This document shows positions 9,019 to 18,278 of a DNA stretch of 50,196 nt, piece after piece. The stretch covers positions 1-50,196 of the forward strand of contig CALRGX010000008.1 in NCBI GenBank assembly GCA_943358385.1, written 5' to 3'. Source of the stretch: Parcubacteria group bacterium. Its GTDB lineage: Bacteria > Patescibacteriota > Minisyncoccia > Phycocordibacterales > UBA2100. Position numbers and translations under genes: made by a program. A model generated the notes under the pieces. The model was not told where the DNA came from and did no database searches. It saw only the letters and a list, made by a program, of their open reading frames with translations. How positions within the stretch are numbered: the stretch's first letter is position 1; each line of letters opens with the position of its first letter.

Positions 9019-9876
9019 CTACGCGCGGCGCAGCATCCCATTCCTCTCCACAATCAATCCGCTCAGTTCCATTTGCGCAATCAAGACCTGCACGTGATGC
9101 GCGGGTCTTTTCATGTGAGCCAACAATGCGTCGCGCGTCATAGGTTCGTGTAATAAGTGCATCACTTCGGCCTCGTCGCTGGTGAGCGTGAGTGGCAGAG
9201 TGGTCTGTGTCGCAGTTAGATCAATACCAAGGGCATCAAGGATTTCCTCGGGCGATGATACTAATGTAGCACCGAGGCGTATGAATTGGTGGGTGCCTTT
9301 CGTACCTTCGTTGAATATTGAGCCGGGAAGCGCTAAAAGGTCTCGATTATATTCAGCAGTGAGTCGTGCAGTGATTAGGGTGCCCGATTTTTCTCCTGCT
9401 TCAACCAGCAGCACTGCATGCGAGAGGCCCACCATGATGCGGTTTCGTTCGGGGAACATCCACGGTGCTGCATGTGCATCGGGGGCATACTCTGAAAGGA
9501 GCGCTCCGCCACGTTCAACAATCTCGCGCGCGAGCGTGTAATTGCTCCGTGGATACAACACCTTCCAATCCAGACCGGATCCAGGCACGCCCACACAGGG
9601 GAGTCCCGCATCGAGCGCAGCCCGGTGAGCGATAGCATCGATGCCGAGCGCTAGCCCAGAGACAATCGCCACATCGTATCCCCGCAAACCCGAAATCAGA
9701 TACTCGCATGCTTCTTTTCCATACGAAGAATACTTACGTGAGCCGACGACTGAGAGCCACGGCATGTCGGGCGCTGGGAGTGTGCCGCGGCACCACAGTT
9801 TTTTTGGGGGTTGGGGAATCTCAAAGAGACGCGCGGGCACATCCCCTTGGCCAAGTTGTACGAGCTCGTGCTCCAC
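9019..9876 (-). CDS. dprA: DNA-processing protein A (DprA/Smf) with C-terminal winged helix
   Basis: VVGSRKYSSYGKEA, IVSGLALGIDAIAHRAAL, ERNRIMVGLSHAVLLVEAGEKSGTLITA. Confidence 0.95.
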   Translation of the reverse strand: MEHELVQLGQGDVPARLFEIPQPPKKLWCRGTLPAPDMPWLSVVGSRKYSSYGKEACEYLISGLRGYDVAIVSGLALGIDAIAHRAALDAGLPCVGVPGSGLDWKVLYPRSNYTLAREIVERGGALLSEYAPDAHAAPWMFPERNRIMVGLSHAVLLVEAGEKSGTLITARLTAEYNRDLLALPGSIFNEGTKGTHQFIRLGATLVSSPEEILDALGIDLTATQTTLPLTLTSDEAEVMHLLHEPMTRDALLAHMKRPAHHVQVLIAQMELSGLIVERNGMLRRA

Positions 9877-9893
9877 GGTATTATCCTAACACT

Positions 9894-11159
9894 ATGTTAG
9901 ACATCAAATTCATCCGCGAGAACAAGGAGCTGGTAGTACTGGGGGCAAAGAAAAAGCACATGGAAGTGGACGTCGAGCGACTGCTTACGGTGGACGACCG
10001 TCGCCGAGAGCTGCAGCTATCCATGGATGAGAAGCGGGCAAAGCAAAATGCAGCGAGTACGAAAATTCCTTCAGCCGCTCCAACCGAGAAACAGCTGCTT
10101 CTTGAAGAGATGGGTCTGATTAAAGAAACGCTCAAACAGGAGGAGGAAGAGCTTAAAACCGTTATGGAAGAGTGGCGTGCGCTCATGGTGCGCGTGCCCA
10201 ACATCCCCGACATGACCGTTCCTGATGGAGATTCCGACGAAGACAATCAAGAGTACAAAGTGTGGGGCGAAAAGACGAAATTTAATTTCACTCCGAAGAG
10301 TCACGTCGATTTGATGCTCGAACACGACATGGCCGATTTTGATCGAGGTGCAAAGGTTTCTGGCTTCCGCGGATACTTTCTCAAGAATGATGGTGCGCGA
10401 TTGGCGTGGGCAGTATGGCGCTATGCACAGGATTTTTTCATGAACAAGGATTTTACTCCCATGATTGTGCCGTCGTTAGTGCGCCGTGAAGCATTTTTCG
10501 GCACGGGGTATTTGCCACAAGGCGAAGAGGATTTATACAAAACCCAAGATGGAGAATACTTGGCCGGTACTGCCGAAGTCGCCACCATGGGCTACTACAT
10601 GGACGAAACACTTCCTGCGGCAGAATTGCCCAAGCGCTGGATTTCATTCTCACCATGCTTCCGCCGCGAAGCAGGGGCGCACAGTAAAGACGTGAAAGGA
10701 CTCATCCGCGTGCACGAGTTCTATAAGTGGGAACAAGTGATTTTGTGCGAAGCCTCTCACGAAGAAAGCGTGAAGTGGCATGAATGGTTGAACCGCAATA
10801 CCGAAGAGTTTATTGAATCACTCAACATTCCGTATCACACCGTGGTGAACTGCGGTGGCGATCTGGGCCAAGGCCAGGTAAAAAAATACGATATTGAATT
10901 GTGGGTGCCCGCAGAGCAAAAATACCGCGAAATTGCTTCCACCTCGTACTTCCACGATTTCCAGACGCGTCGTTTGAATATTCGTTACAAGGATGCGGAA
11001 GGAATCACCCGATTTACGCACTCCTTGAACTCAACCGCAATTCCCACGCCGCGCATCTTGGTGTCGCTTATTGAAAACTTCCAACGCGCTGATGGTTCTA
11101 TCGAGATACCAGCAGTACTTCGCCCTTATGTTGGAAAAGAAAGCATCACGAAAGCCTAG
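9894..11159 (+). CDS. serS: seryl-tRNA synthetase
   Basis: MLDIKFIRENKELV, class II motif 2 CFRREAGAHSKDVKGLIRVHEF, LNSTAIPTPRILVSLIENFQ. Confidence 0.96.
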   Translation: MLDIKFIRENKELVVLGAKKKHMEVDVERLLTVDDRRRELQLSMDEKRAKQNAASTKIPSAAPTEKQLLLEEMGLIKETLKQEEEELKTVMEEWRALMVRVPNIPDMTVPDGDSDEDNQEYKVWGEKTKFNFTPKSHVDLMLEHDMADFDRGAKVSGFRGYFLKNDGARLAWAVWRYAQDFFMNKDFTPMIVPSLVRREAFFGTGYLPQGEEDLYKTQDGEYLAGTAEVATMGYYMDETLPAAELPKRWISFSPCFRREAGAHSKDVKGLIRVHEFYKWEQVILCEASHEESVKWHEWLNRNTEEFIESLNIPYHTVVNCGGDLGQGQVKKYDIELWVPAEQKYREIASTSYFHDFQTRRLNIRYKDAEGITRFTHSLNSTAIPTPRILVSLIENFQRADGSIEIPAVLRPYVGKESITKA

Positions 11160-12030
11160 TGGCGACTGGCTCACCGTGCATAAAAGGCACCAGCCTCAAG
11201 AAAAACAACGCGAGCGCCTGGCAAAAAGGCGTCAGAGGGGCCGCCTCATTATTCTGGGAGGCACGTTGGTGATCTCGCTGCTGGTAGCGGTACTCTTGAT
11301 TGCGGCAACGCACGCACGTTCGCTTCAAATTGCACGCGTCGAGATTTCTGGAAATGCTGCCATTTCGACTGAGTTGCTGCAGAAACATACAGACGCATAT
11401 TTGGCTCTCCTTTCTCGCGGCATTTTTGCAAAAGCAAATGCGAGCTTGTTTCCGACACCCGCGTTTGAAGCGAGTGTGGTGGGATCATTCCCACGAATAG
11501 AAAAAGCACAGGTGGAAATAATCGGTTTCATCGAGCCAGTGCTCTCCCTCTCTGTACAAGAACGCACAGCCTACGCCCGCTGGTGCCGTGAAGGGGGATG
11601 TTTTCTTATGGATGGGGGTGGATTTATATTTGCGCATGATGCGGGAGAATCGCGCGCACTCGCCACAGATTTCTATGGATTGCTTACTAATGATGTCGTC
11701 ATTGGGCGCGTATACGCGCATGAAAGTTTCGAGAAACTTAAACTCCTTACGGCAGCACTTGCGCAGCGAGGTTTTGGCGCGGTGCGTGCCGAGCTAGTGG
11801 GCGAGACCGTGCATTTTACACTTGCGCGCGGTTTCATCGTGCGCGTGCCACTCATGAACGACCCTGAAACAGTCGCCTCTACGCTTGACGTCTCGCTCGC
11901 ATCTGACGCATTGCGAGGAAAAAGTGGAAAGCTCGAATATGTTGACATGAGATTTGGTAATCGCGTTTATTACAAATTCCAGGGCGACCCGATTCCTTCT
12001 GTCGAACAGGCAGTGGGGGATGCTGAGTAA
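11128..12030 (+). CDS. FtsQ/DivIB-like POTRA-domain membrane protein
   Basis: One N-terminal TM followed by ARVEISGNAAISTELLQ (POTRA-like) architecture. Confidence 0.6.
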   Translation: MLEKKASRKPSGDWLTVHKRHQPQEKQRERLAKRRQRGRLIILGGTLVISLLVAVLLIAATHARSLQIARVEISGNAAISTELLQKHTDAYLALLSRGIFAKANASLFPTPAFEASVVGSFPRIEKAQVEIIGFIEPVLSLSVQERTAYARWCREGGCFLMDGGGFIFAHDAGESRALATDFYGLLTNDVVIGRVYAHESFEKLKLLTAALAQRGFGAVRAELVGETVHFTLARGFIVRVPLMNDPETVASTLDVSLASDALRGKSGKLEYVDMRFGNRVYYKFQGDPIPSVEQAVGDAE

Positions 12031-12086
12031 TGGCGGAGGCGGCAACCGTAGGTTGCCGCCTGGTGCGTGCCGTGTGCCAGCGCTTT

Positions 12087-12368
12087 CTAGGCCATCATGC
12101 AGCGACTTACAGCAGCGGTAGTGTCGGGCAAGTGCGTGCAGACAAATTCGAGCTGTTGCGCATCCGCCAATGCTTCGGCGATTGCGTTCAAGTCTCGTTC
12201 GGTGAGCACACTGTACTGATTGTCTAGAAGAACCAGAGCTTCGAGAGCGGATGCTGTGGCAGGGGTAAGCGGTCGCTCGGTGAGCGACGCATACACCAAG
12301 TCGCGAAACTTGTTGCGCCATGTCTGCTCGCCTTCGAGTAGTGTGAGTATAGCTTTGCGAATGTTCAT
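12087..12368 (-). CDS. hypothetical protein
   Basis: MNIRKAILTLLEGEQTWRNKF...; SD-like aaggga upstream of trimmed start. Confidence 0.5.
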   Translation of the reverse strand: MNIRKAILTLLEGEQTWRNKFRDLVYASLTERPLTPATASALEALVLLDNQYSVLTERDLNAIAEALADAQQLEFVCTHLPDTTAAVSRCMMA

Positions 12369-12476
12369 GCCAGACTCCCTTTTTCCTGCGACGCACCAGT
12401 ACGTCTGCATACACTGAACACTACTGTATGCATTGTCGCAACTGCCATCTGTGCAGAGCTGTGGTAGGGTGGCAGC

Positions 12477-13439
12477 ATGCATTTTTGGCAGACACTAAAG
12501 AAACCACTGATGGTCATGGCACCATTAGAAGATGTAACCGACGCCGCGTTCCGGCGTATGTTTGCTGCCTATGGAAAGCCCGATGTGACGTGGACAGAAT
12601 TCACTTCGGCAGACGGACTCCTTCTGGCGCAAGGAGTGGGCAAAGAAAAACTCCTCAAGAAGCTGGAGTTTTCCGAAGGAGAGCGCCCGATTGTGGCGCA
12701 GCTCTTCACTTCCGATGGTGCGCGCATGGAACAGGCGGCAGCTCTAGTACAAGAGTTGGGCTTTGATGGATTGGATATCAACATGGGCTGTCCTGATAAG
12801 AAAGTAGAGAAGCAGGGATGTGGATCTGCGCTGATTAAAACGCCTGAAAAAGCAAGAGAGCTCATTCGTGCCGCCAAACGCGGCGCGCCACAGTTGCCCA
12901 TATCAGTAAAGACACGCGCAGGGTATCGCAGTGATGATGAGCTGGTGCCGTGGCTCACAGCACTTCTGGAAGAGGACATTGCTGCGCTCACCTTGCACGC
13001 GCGCACGCGAAAGGATTTGTCACTCGTTCCTGCTAGGTGGGAGCTGGTGGCGCGTGCCGTGGAGTTGCGCAACGCGCTCGAGAAAGAAACCATCATTTTG
13101 GGGAATGGTGATGTGACGGATTTGAAAGACGCCGAGAGTAAGGTCGCAGAGACGGGGTGCGATGGGGTGATGTTTGGGCGTGCGCTCTTTGGAAACCCAT
13201 GGCTCTTTACCGGGCACCACGCTACAGAACTCGAGCGCATCGAGGCACTCATACGCCACCTGCAGCATTTCGACGAACTTCTTTCCAGCCACACGCACTA
13301 TGCAGTCATGAAGAAACACTTCAAGGCATACATTTCAGGATGGGATCATGCAAAAGACGTGCGCATTGCGCTCATGGAAACAAACGACGTGCAGTCTGCG
13401 ACACACATTTTGACCGAAGCAAAAAAAGCTTTCGTATAG
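12477..13439 (+). CDS. tRNA-dihydrouridine synthase
   Basis: MAPLEDVTDAAFRR, DINMGCPDKKVEKQGCGSALI, SVKTRAGY, VMFGRALFGNPWLF. Confidence 0.93.
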   Translation: MHFWQTLKKPLMVMAPLEDVTDAAFRRMFAAYGKPDVTWTEFTSADGLLLAQGVGKEKLLKKLEFSEGERPIVAQLFTSDGARMEQAAALVQELGFDGLDINMGCPDKKVEKQGCGSALIKTPEKARELIRAAKRGAPQLPISVKTRAGYRSDDELVPWLTALLEEDIAALTLHARTRKDLSLVPARWELVARAVELRNALEKETIILGNGDVTDLKDAESKVAETGCDGVMFGRALFGNPWLFTGHHATELERIEALIRHLQHFDELLSSHTHYAVMKKHFKAYISGWDHAKDVRIALMETNDVQSATHILTEAKKAFV

Positions 13440-13510
13440 CTTATACACAGTGTTACTTTTTTGGGCGAGGTATATAGTCGATGTAGTTGCGATAGGGAAG
13501 AAGGAGAACC

Positions 13511-13744
13511 ATGATGTCACGCCAGCAGCTTAACCTCGGCGACGGACGAATCATGAATATCATTCTTGCAGCGAGGGCGATCGCCAGTCGATCCGAAGTA
13601 GTAACAGCGTCAGGAATTGCGCGGGAACTAAAGTTCCGCTCCGCCGTTCCAGTGCTGCTTTCGGTCATCGAGCATGATGCCTGGGATGCTGCCCACTTGG
13701 ACAAGCATTTCAAGTGCACGTTCGAAAAGCGTGTAGCGCATTGA
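13511..13744 (+). CDS. small hypothetical protein
   Basis: 77 aa, SD aaggag, followed by a terminator hairpin. Confidence 0.55.
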   Translation: MMSRQQLNLGDGRIMNIILAARAIASRSEVVTASGIARELKFRSAVPVLLSVIEHDAWDAAHLDKHFKCTFEKRVAH

Positions 13745-13754
13745 TGCATTTTCG

Positions 13755-13779
13755 AAAGGGGCGCTCCGGCGCCCCTTTT
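13755..13779 (+). terminator. Rho-independent terminator
   Basis: aaaggggcgc-tcc-ggcgccccttttg. Confidence 0.75.
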
Positions 13780-13868
13780 GTGCGTCCCATATCAACTTTG
13801 CCGTCAGTCGCCCCTCTCTGGAAGCCCGCAAATATTATTGCTCGTTTTTGGATGTGAAGTAGGGGAGG

Positions 13869-13973
13869 GTACACCCGCACACCTTCTCCCTCCGCGTGCA
13901 GATGGTGGTTCGTGTTCCACAGTCCTGGCTCACGGTAATTGTTGGTTTTAGATGTGAAGGTGTGCGGGTATAC
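13869..13973. repeat. 17-nt inverted repeat flanking the dnaX upstream region
   Basis: gtacacccgcacacctt (13869-13885) and aaggtgtgcgggtatac (13957-13973). Confidence 0.75.
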
Positions 13974-13981
13974 TTACTCGC

Positions 13982-15055
13982 ATGGCCAAAAAGACTGAAG
14001 AGGAAAAGCGGCACAGTGCGCTGTATCGGGAGTATCGCCCACACACATTTAAAGACGTGCGCGGCCAAGATCAGGTGGTGTCGGTTTTGGAAGCCGCAAT
14101 AAAAAAGGGCACTATTGCGCACGCATATGTATTTTCCGGTACGCGGGGCACAGGGAAAACATCCATCGCGCGTATCCTCGCACATGAATTGGGTACCGCC
14201 GATCACGATATCTACGAAATCGATGCGGCAAGCAATCGTGGCATCGATGACATTCGCGAACTGCGCGATGGAGTTGCTATGATGCCGTTTACTTCGCGCT
14301 ACAAGGTGTACATCATCGACGAGGCGCACATGCTCACCAAGGAAGCGTGGAACGCCCTTCTGAAGACCCTGGAGGAGCCGCCAGCGCATGTGTTGTTTAT
14401 CTTCGCCACCACCGAATTTCATAAAGTACCCGACACCATCAAGTCGCGCTGTGATGTATACACCTTTTCACAACCTTCGCGCGCGCTGCTTTCGGATGTC
14501 GTCACTGACGTAGCCAAGAAGGAAGGCTACACACTGGAGCGCTCCGCGGCCGACTTGGTTGCAACGCTCGCCGAGGGTTCCTTCCGAGACGCACTGGGCA
14601 TCTTGCAAAAAGTACTCACCATCTCACACGACAAAAAAGTAGATATCACCGAAGTTGAAAAGGTCACTGGAGCACCTACGGGCAGCATGTTGCGAGCTCT
14701 CACGGCTGCGCTGCATGCGGGCGATGCACAGGCAGCACTTGTAGCAGTGCATCAGGCAATCCAGGGGAATATGGATGCACGTATGCTCCTTAAACTCATA
14801 CTTGAGCGTGTACGTGCAGTGATGCTTTCACGAAATGCGCCGGATGTTGCCGCGCTTATCGCGCATGAATTTACCGAGGCTGATTTCGCAGAGTTGGCGG
14901 CTATGGGCAAGGATGCATCATCGAAAATAAACTCAAACCTTTTGCGGGCGCTGCTTTCCGCACACGAACAGATGGCATACGCGGCACTACCTCACCTGCC
15001 GATAGAGTTGGCAATTCTCGATTCGTTTGCACGCAGCGAGCTTCCTGCCAAATAA
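13982..15055 (+). CDS. dnaX: DNA polymerase III gamma/tau subunit, zinc module absent
   Basis: YREYRPHTFKDVRGQ, GTRGTGKTS, EIDAASNRGIDDIREL, IIDEAHMLTKEAWNALLKTLEEPP, FRDALGILQ. Confidence 0.94.
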   Translation: MAKKTEEEKRHSALYREYRPHTFKDVRGQDQVVSVLEAAIKKGTIAHAYVFSGTRGTGKTSIARILAHELGTADHDIYEIDAASNRGIDDIRELRDGVAMMPFTSRYKVYIIDEAHMLTKEAWNALLKTLEEPPAHVLFIFATTEFHKVPDTIKSRCDVYTFSQPSRALLSDVVTDVAKKEGYTLERSAADLVATLAEGSFRDALGILQKVLTISHDKKVDITEVEKVTGAPTGSMLRALTAALHAGDAQAALVAVHQAIQGNMDARMLLKLILERVRAVMLSRNAPDVAALIAHEFTEADFAELAAMGKDASSKINSNLLRALLSAHEQMAYAALPHLPIELAILDSFARSELPAK

Positions 15056-15369
15056 TGTGTGGTGTTATGCAGAAAAGAAAAGCTGCCATCAGATACTTTG
15101 AACCCGAGGTGATGCATCGCCTTGAGGACCTGCCCAATATTGGGAAAGAAATTGCAGAGGATTTGCGGGCGATTGGTATCAAAACGCCCCAAAGCTTGAA
15201 AGGGAAAGATCCACTCACGCTATACAAAAAAATCTGTGCATACCAAGGACAGCGTATCGACCCGTGTCTATTGGACGTCATGATGGCTGTGGTGGCATTC
15301 GTAGGCGGAGCTCCATCGAAGCCCTGGTGGTTTTTCACACCAGAAAGAAAGAAGTTGTACAAGGTGTAG
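15055..15369 (+). CDS. helix-hairpin-helix Cdd1-like protein
   Basis: LEDLPNIGKEIAEDLRAIGIKTPQSLKGKDPLTLYKKIC...RIDPCLLDVMMAVV; overlaps dnaX stop. Confidence 0.7.
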   Translation: MCGVMQKRKAAIRYFEPEVMHRLEDLPNIGKEIAEDLRAIGIKTPQSLKGKDPLTLYKKICAYQGQRIDPCLLDVMMAVVAFVGGAPSKPWWFFTPERKKLYKV

Positions 15370-15427
15370 CGTTGCCGCGAGCAGTGTAGACTGTATTTCC
15401 AGATAGCTCTCTTGAAAGGGGTTCGAC

Positions 15428-16621
15428 ATGGTACAAAAACTGTCCTTCGAGACGGAGAAGATTCGCGCCCAAGAACGGTCCCAGGCATTTCAAGCACTGC
15501 TGCCTCTTGCAGCAATCAACCGGCTGCCGCAGATGCGGGAAACCTTTGATACGCTAGAAGAGCTGAAGACCAGTATCGCCCAGAAGGGGCAGATAGCACC
15601 CGGTGTCGCCGCAGTTCTTACGCCTCATCAGGCGAAAGACTACATCGATGCCATCAATGCTATAAGGCACGCACATAGGTCAATCGATGAGATGACCAGG
15701 ATTCATCTCGATGGGAAGCCACGCTATGTGATTCTGATTGCCGGCGAGCGTCGCTTCCGTGGTTGCGTTGAGTTGGAAGAAGAGCACCCAGGAAAAGGTC
15801 CCATTGGCGCCTACAAGCGCAAATACTGGGTCACCTTGTGCGTGGGTATTAGCGTCGATGAAGCGTTGGAACTGCAGCTGCAGGAAAACCTGCACAAGCC
15901 GGTTCCTCCTGTCGAAGCTGCTGCGTACACACGTGATTTGTATGCGTGGCGGAAAGCTGCACATCCTCAGCTGAGTCTGGCGCAGTTTTCAAAAGACATT
16001 TCGCGATCAGATGGATGGGTGCGCGACGCGCTGCGTTTTTGCGAATTGCCACTTTCCATTCAGGCACTTGCAAAAGAACAGGGTCCGGTAAAGGTGCCGT
16101 TTCAGATGCTGGTCAAGCTCGAACGCTTTGCGTTTCGCATGCGTACTGAAGCGCAGACAATACTCAGCGAGCAAGACCTCCTCTCTCATGTGCATGTCGC
16201 ACTCGCACGCCAGATGAATGCCAAGAAATTTGGTGAGCATCTACAAAGGCTTCTCGAAGCAAAAACGGGTGGCCAAGGCGAACTGTTTTCGGTGCAGGAG
16301 GCAGTGCCTCTGTCTCGTGCCGACACAGAAGAAACACTTTTTCGTGGACTCGTTGGATTCAAATCATATGTGCGTATGGTGGAAACACTACGTGCGCGTG
16401 GCGCATTTGGATCATCGAGCTATATCGAACCGCGTCAGGGTGGTGCAGTGGGTTCAGATACTTCACTGACGCTTCTGGGCGATTTGGGTGAGATATTCCA
16501 AGAGGTGGAAGCTCACACACGAAACCTAGCGGGGCGCACTGCACGAAAGATGGCAAAAGCTGTTCCTGCAGCTGATTCAGTCGCTCGCAATGCGCGACAG
16601 CTCGTAGCCAGTTCCAAGTAA
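15428..16621 (+). CDS. second ParB-like nuclease/partition-domain protein
   Basis: VILIAGERRFRGC, LELQLQENLHKPVPPVEAAAYTRDL; SD aaagggg. Confidence 0.75.
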   Translation: MVQKLSFETEKIRAQERSQAFQALLPLAAINRLPQMRETFDTLEELKTSIAQKGQIAPGVAAVLTPHQAKDYIDAINAIRHAHRSIDEMTRIHLDGKPRYVILIAGERRFRGCVELEEEHPGKGPIGAYKRKYWVTLCVGISVDEALELQLQENLHKPVPPVEAAAYTRDLYAWRKAAHPQLSLAQFSKDISRSDGWVRDALRFCELPLSIQALAKEQGPVKVPFQMLVKLERFAFRMRTEAQTILSEQDLLSHVHVALARQMNAKKFGEHLQRLLEAKTGGQGELFSVQEAVPLSRADTEETLFRGLVGFKSYVRMVETLRARGAFGSSSYIEPRQGGAVGSDTSLTLLGDLGEIFQEVEAHTRNLAGRTARKMAKAVPAADSVARNARQLVASSK

Positions 16622-16627
16622 ACGTTA

Positions 16628-16653
16628 AACCCCGGCCGCATGCGGCCGGGGTT
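16628..16653. terminator. perfect palindromic bidirectional terminator
   Basis: aaccccggccgca/tgcggccggggtt. Confidence 0.7.
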
Positions 16654-16676
16654 ACTGTTTGTCATATAGTAGATTG

Positions 16677-17720
16677 TCAGGTGCTTTTTTTCGGAAACAC
16701 CCGCGGTGCATCGGGGAACAAATCGCTGCTTTTCAGATGCTTGGGAGGCTGCGGGCGCACACGCGTGAGCTCGAAGTACCCTTTTTGATAGTAGACGTTC
16801 GCCTGTACCGCAATCGTGCAGTACTGCTGCAGTGGGCATGAACCGCACGTGCGCACATAGCGAGTACGCACCTCGGGATTATCCCAATCCACACCCATCA
16901 ATTCACCGTCACGTGTTTCAGTAACGGGAGATTCACTGCAGAGCCTGCTTGAGAGAAGCCACAGTGCATCACCCAGCTCGCGCATGCCGATGTTGTGGCG
17001 TTTCATCAGTACTTTGTATACGTGCTCGCCAATGGGGCGCAGTTCTTCGTACCGTGCTTGTGTTCTACCAGGCACATGGATGGACTGAGTGGCGATTAGG
17101 ATGCGCAAATGATGGAAATCAACCGGCGGAACCGTTTCTTGTGGGAACGGCTGCACGAGTCGGCAGGATTCCAAAAAGTAGGCCAGCATGTTTGCCATCT
17201 TTTTCTGGAAGCCCAAAAAACCGTCCTCGTTCAGATTTCCTGTGCGTCCCTGCAATCGCACCGTAACGCGATTGGTTACGTAGCGGTACAGGTCGCTCTG
17301 CTTGCGAGCTACAGAAAAAATGATGCGCGGGTCACCGTGCCAGTGCAAGACCAGCCGACGGGAATTTTCGATCCACGAGCGGGCGATTTGCTCGCTCTTG
17401 TAGGGAATCATGGCATGCAGGCGCTTCCGCACTTCTTCATACGGTAGCTGCATGGCGTGATGTGGGTCGAAGAATTCCGGAGACTGTGCGTGCAAGCCCA
17501 CAATTTTGCGCATTGCGTACCCACTCTTGATTGTGCCGCGCATGTAGTGGCAGCTGTAAAACAGAATGAGAGCAGCGGTGCCTTTATCGGCACGGAGTGA
17601 TTTAGGCAGCATATCCTGCGGGAGTAGAATGTTTTGGTACGGATATGCCCGCTGTCGATAGGCCTGTACGGCGGTCTGCACCACGAGAGTGGCGCGTCGC
17701 ATCCTGATGCGCTCTTTCAC
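16677..17720 (-). CDS. divergent HhH-GPD-like protein with C-terminal Cys (possible 4Fe-4S) loop
   Basis: GFLGFQKKMANMLAYFL...PPVDFHHLRI resembles HhH-GPD; CGSCPLQQYC resembles the EndoIII FeS loop. Confidence 0.55.
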   Translation of the reverse strand: MKERIRMRRATLVVQTAVQAYRQRAYPYQNILLPQDMLPKSLRADKGTAALILFYSCHYMRGTIKSGYAMRKIVGLHAQSPEFFDPHHAMQLPYEEVRKRLHAMIPYKSEQIARSWIENSRRLVLHWHGDPRIIFSVARKQSDLYRYVTNRVTVRLQGRTGNLNEDGFLGFQKKMANMLAYFLESCRLVQPFPQETVPPVDFHHLRILIATQSIHVPGRTQARYEELRPIGEHVYKVLMKRHNIGMRELGDALWLLSSRLCSESPVTETRDGELMGVDWDNPEVRTRYVRTCGSCPLQQYCTIAVQANVYYQKGYFELTRVRPQPPKHLKSSDLFPDAPRVFPKKST

Positions 17721-17797
17721 GAGTGCCTCCTTTGCTAATGTACAACTGGGCGCATACTAGGGTAGGAAGCATGGCTCCACAAGGAAAGGGAATATGC

Positions 17798-17944
17798 ATG
17801 GCCGATGATACAAAAAAGCTGCCGCCAGTGGTAAAACCACAAATGACGCTGTGCCCGCGGTGCCGCGGCAAGAAAAAATTCTGCAGCATCTGCAGCGGCA
17901 AGCGATGGGTGCCCATAAAAGCACTCGGCATCAAGCGATCATAG
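17798..17944 (+). CDS. 49-codon zinc-finger microprotein
   Basis: MADDTKKLPPVVKPQMTLCPRCRGKKKFCSICSGKRWVPIKALGIKRS; SD aaggaaagg (alternative start 17771). Confidence 0.65.
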   Translation: MADDTKKLPPVVKPQMTLCPRCRGKKKFCSICSGKRWVPIKALGIKRS

Positions 17945-17969
17945 GGACGCTTTTGTATGCAGAACACAC

Positions 17970-18000
17970 AAAGAGCTGATGCCGTTGGCATCAGCTCTTT
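17970..18000 (+). terminator. terminator hairpin
   Basis: aaagagctgatgcc-gtt-ggcatcagctcttt. Confidence 0.75.
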
Positions 18001-18061
18001 ACATATTTAAATACCGTGATACAGTATTATTAGACAAGAAATTAAACAGAAGAGAGGTGTC

Positions 18062-18277
18062 ATGACAGCTAACCATAGCGTCGATACGGTAACCAATCCG
18101 TGCAGCAACTGCCGTGGTGTCGGGTCCGTTGTCGTTATGTGCTACAGCCGCGTGTGCCCGGTTTGCCACGGCATCGGTGCGGTCCAAGTACCTCGCCGGA
18201 CCGCTCAGAAGTTTCCAGCGGCCGATGTCGTACAGTTGCTCGACGTGCGCGCCAAACGCCTGCGGAAGGAGTCGTAA
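18062..18277 (+). CDS. DnaJ-type CxxCxGxG zinc-finger microprotein
   Basis: CSNCRGVGSVVVMCYSRVCPVCHGIGAVQVP; SD agaggtg. Confidence 0.7.
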   Translation: MTANHSVDTVTNPCSNCRGVGSVVVMCYSRVCPVCHGIGAVQVPRRTAQKFPAADVVQLLDVRAKRLRKES

Positions 18278-18278
18278 G

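Noticed and set aside
12569-13294. 241-aa minus-strand ORF
   Set aside because: Antisense to the dihydrouridine synthase, Ser/Arg-rich shadow composition.
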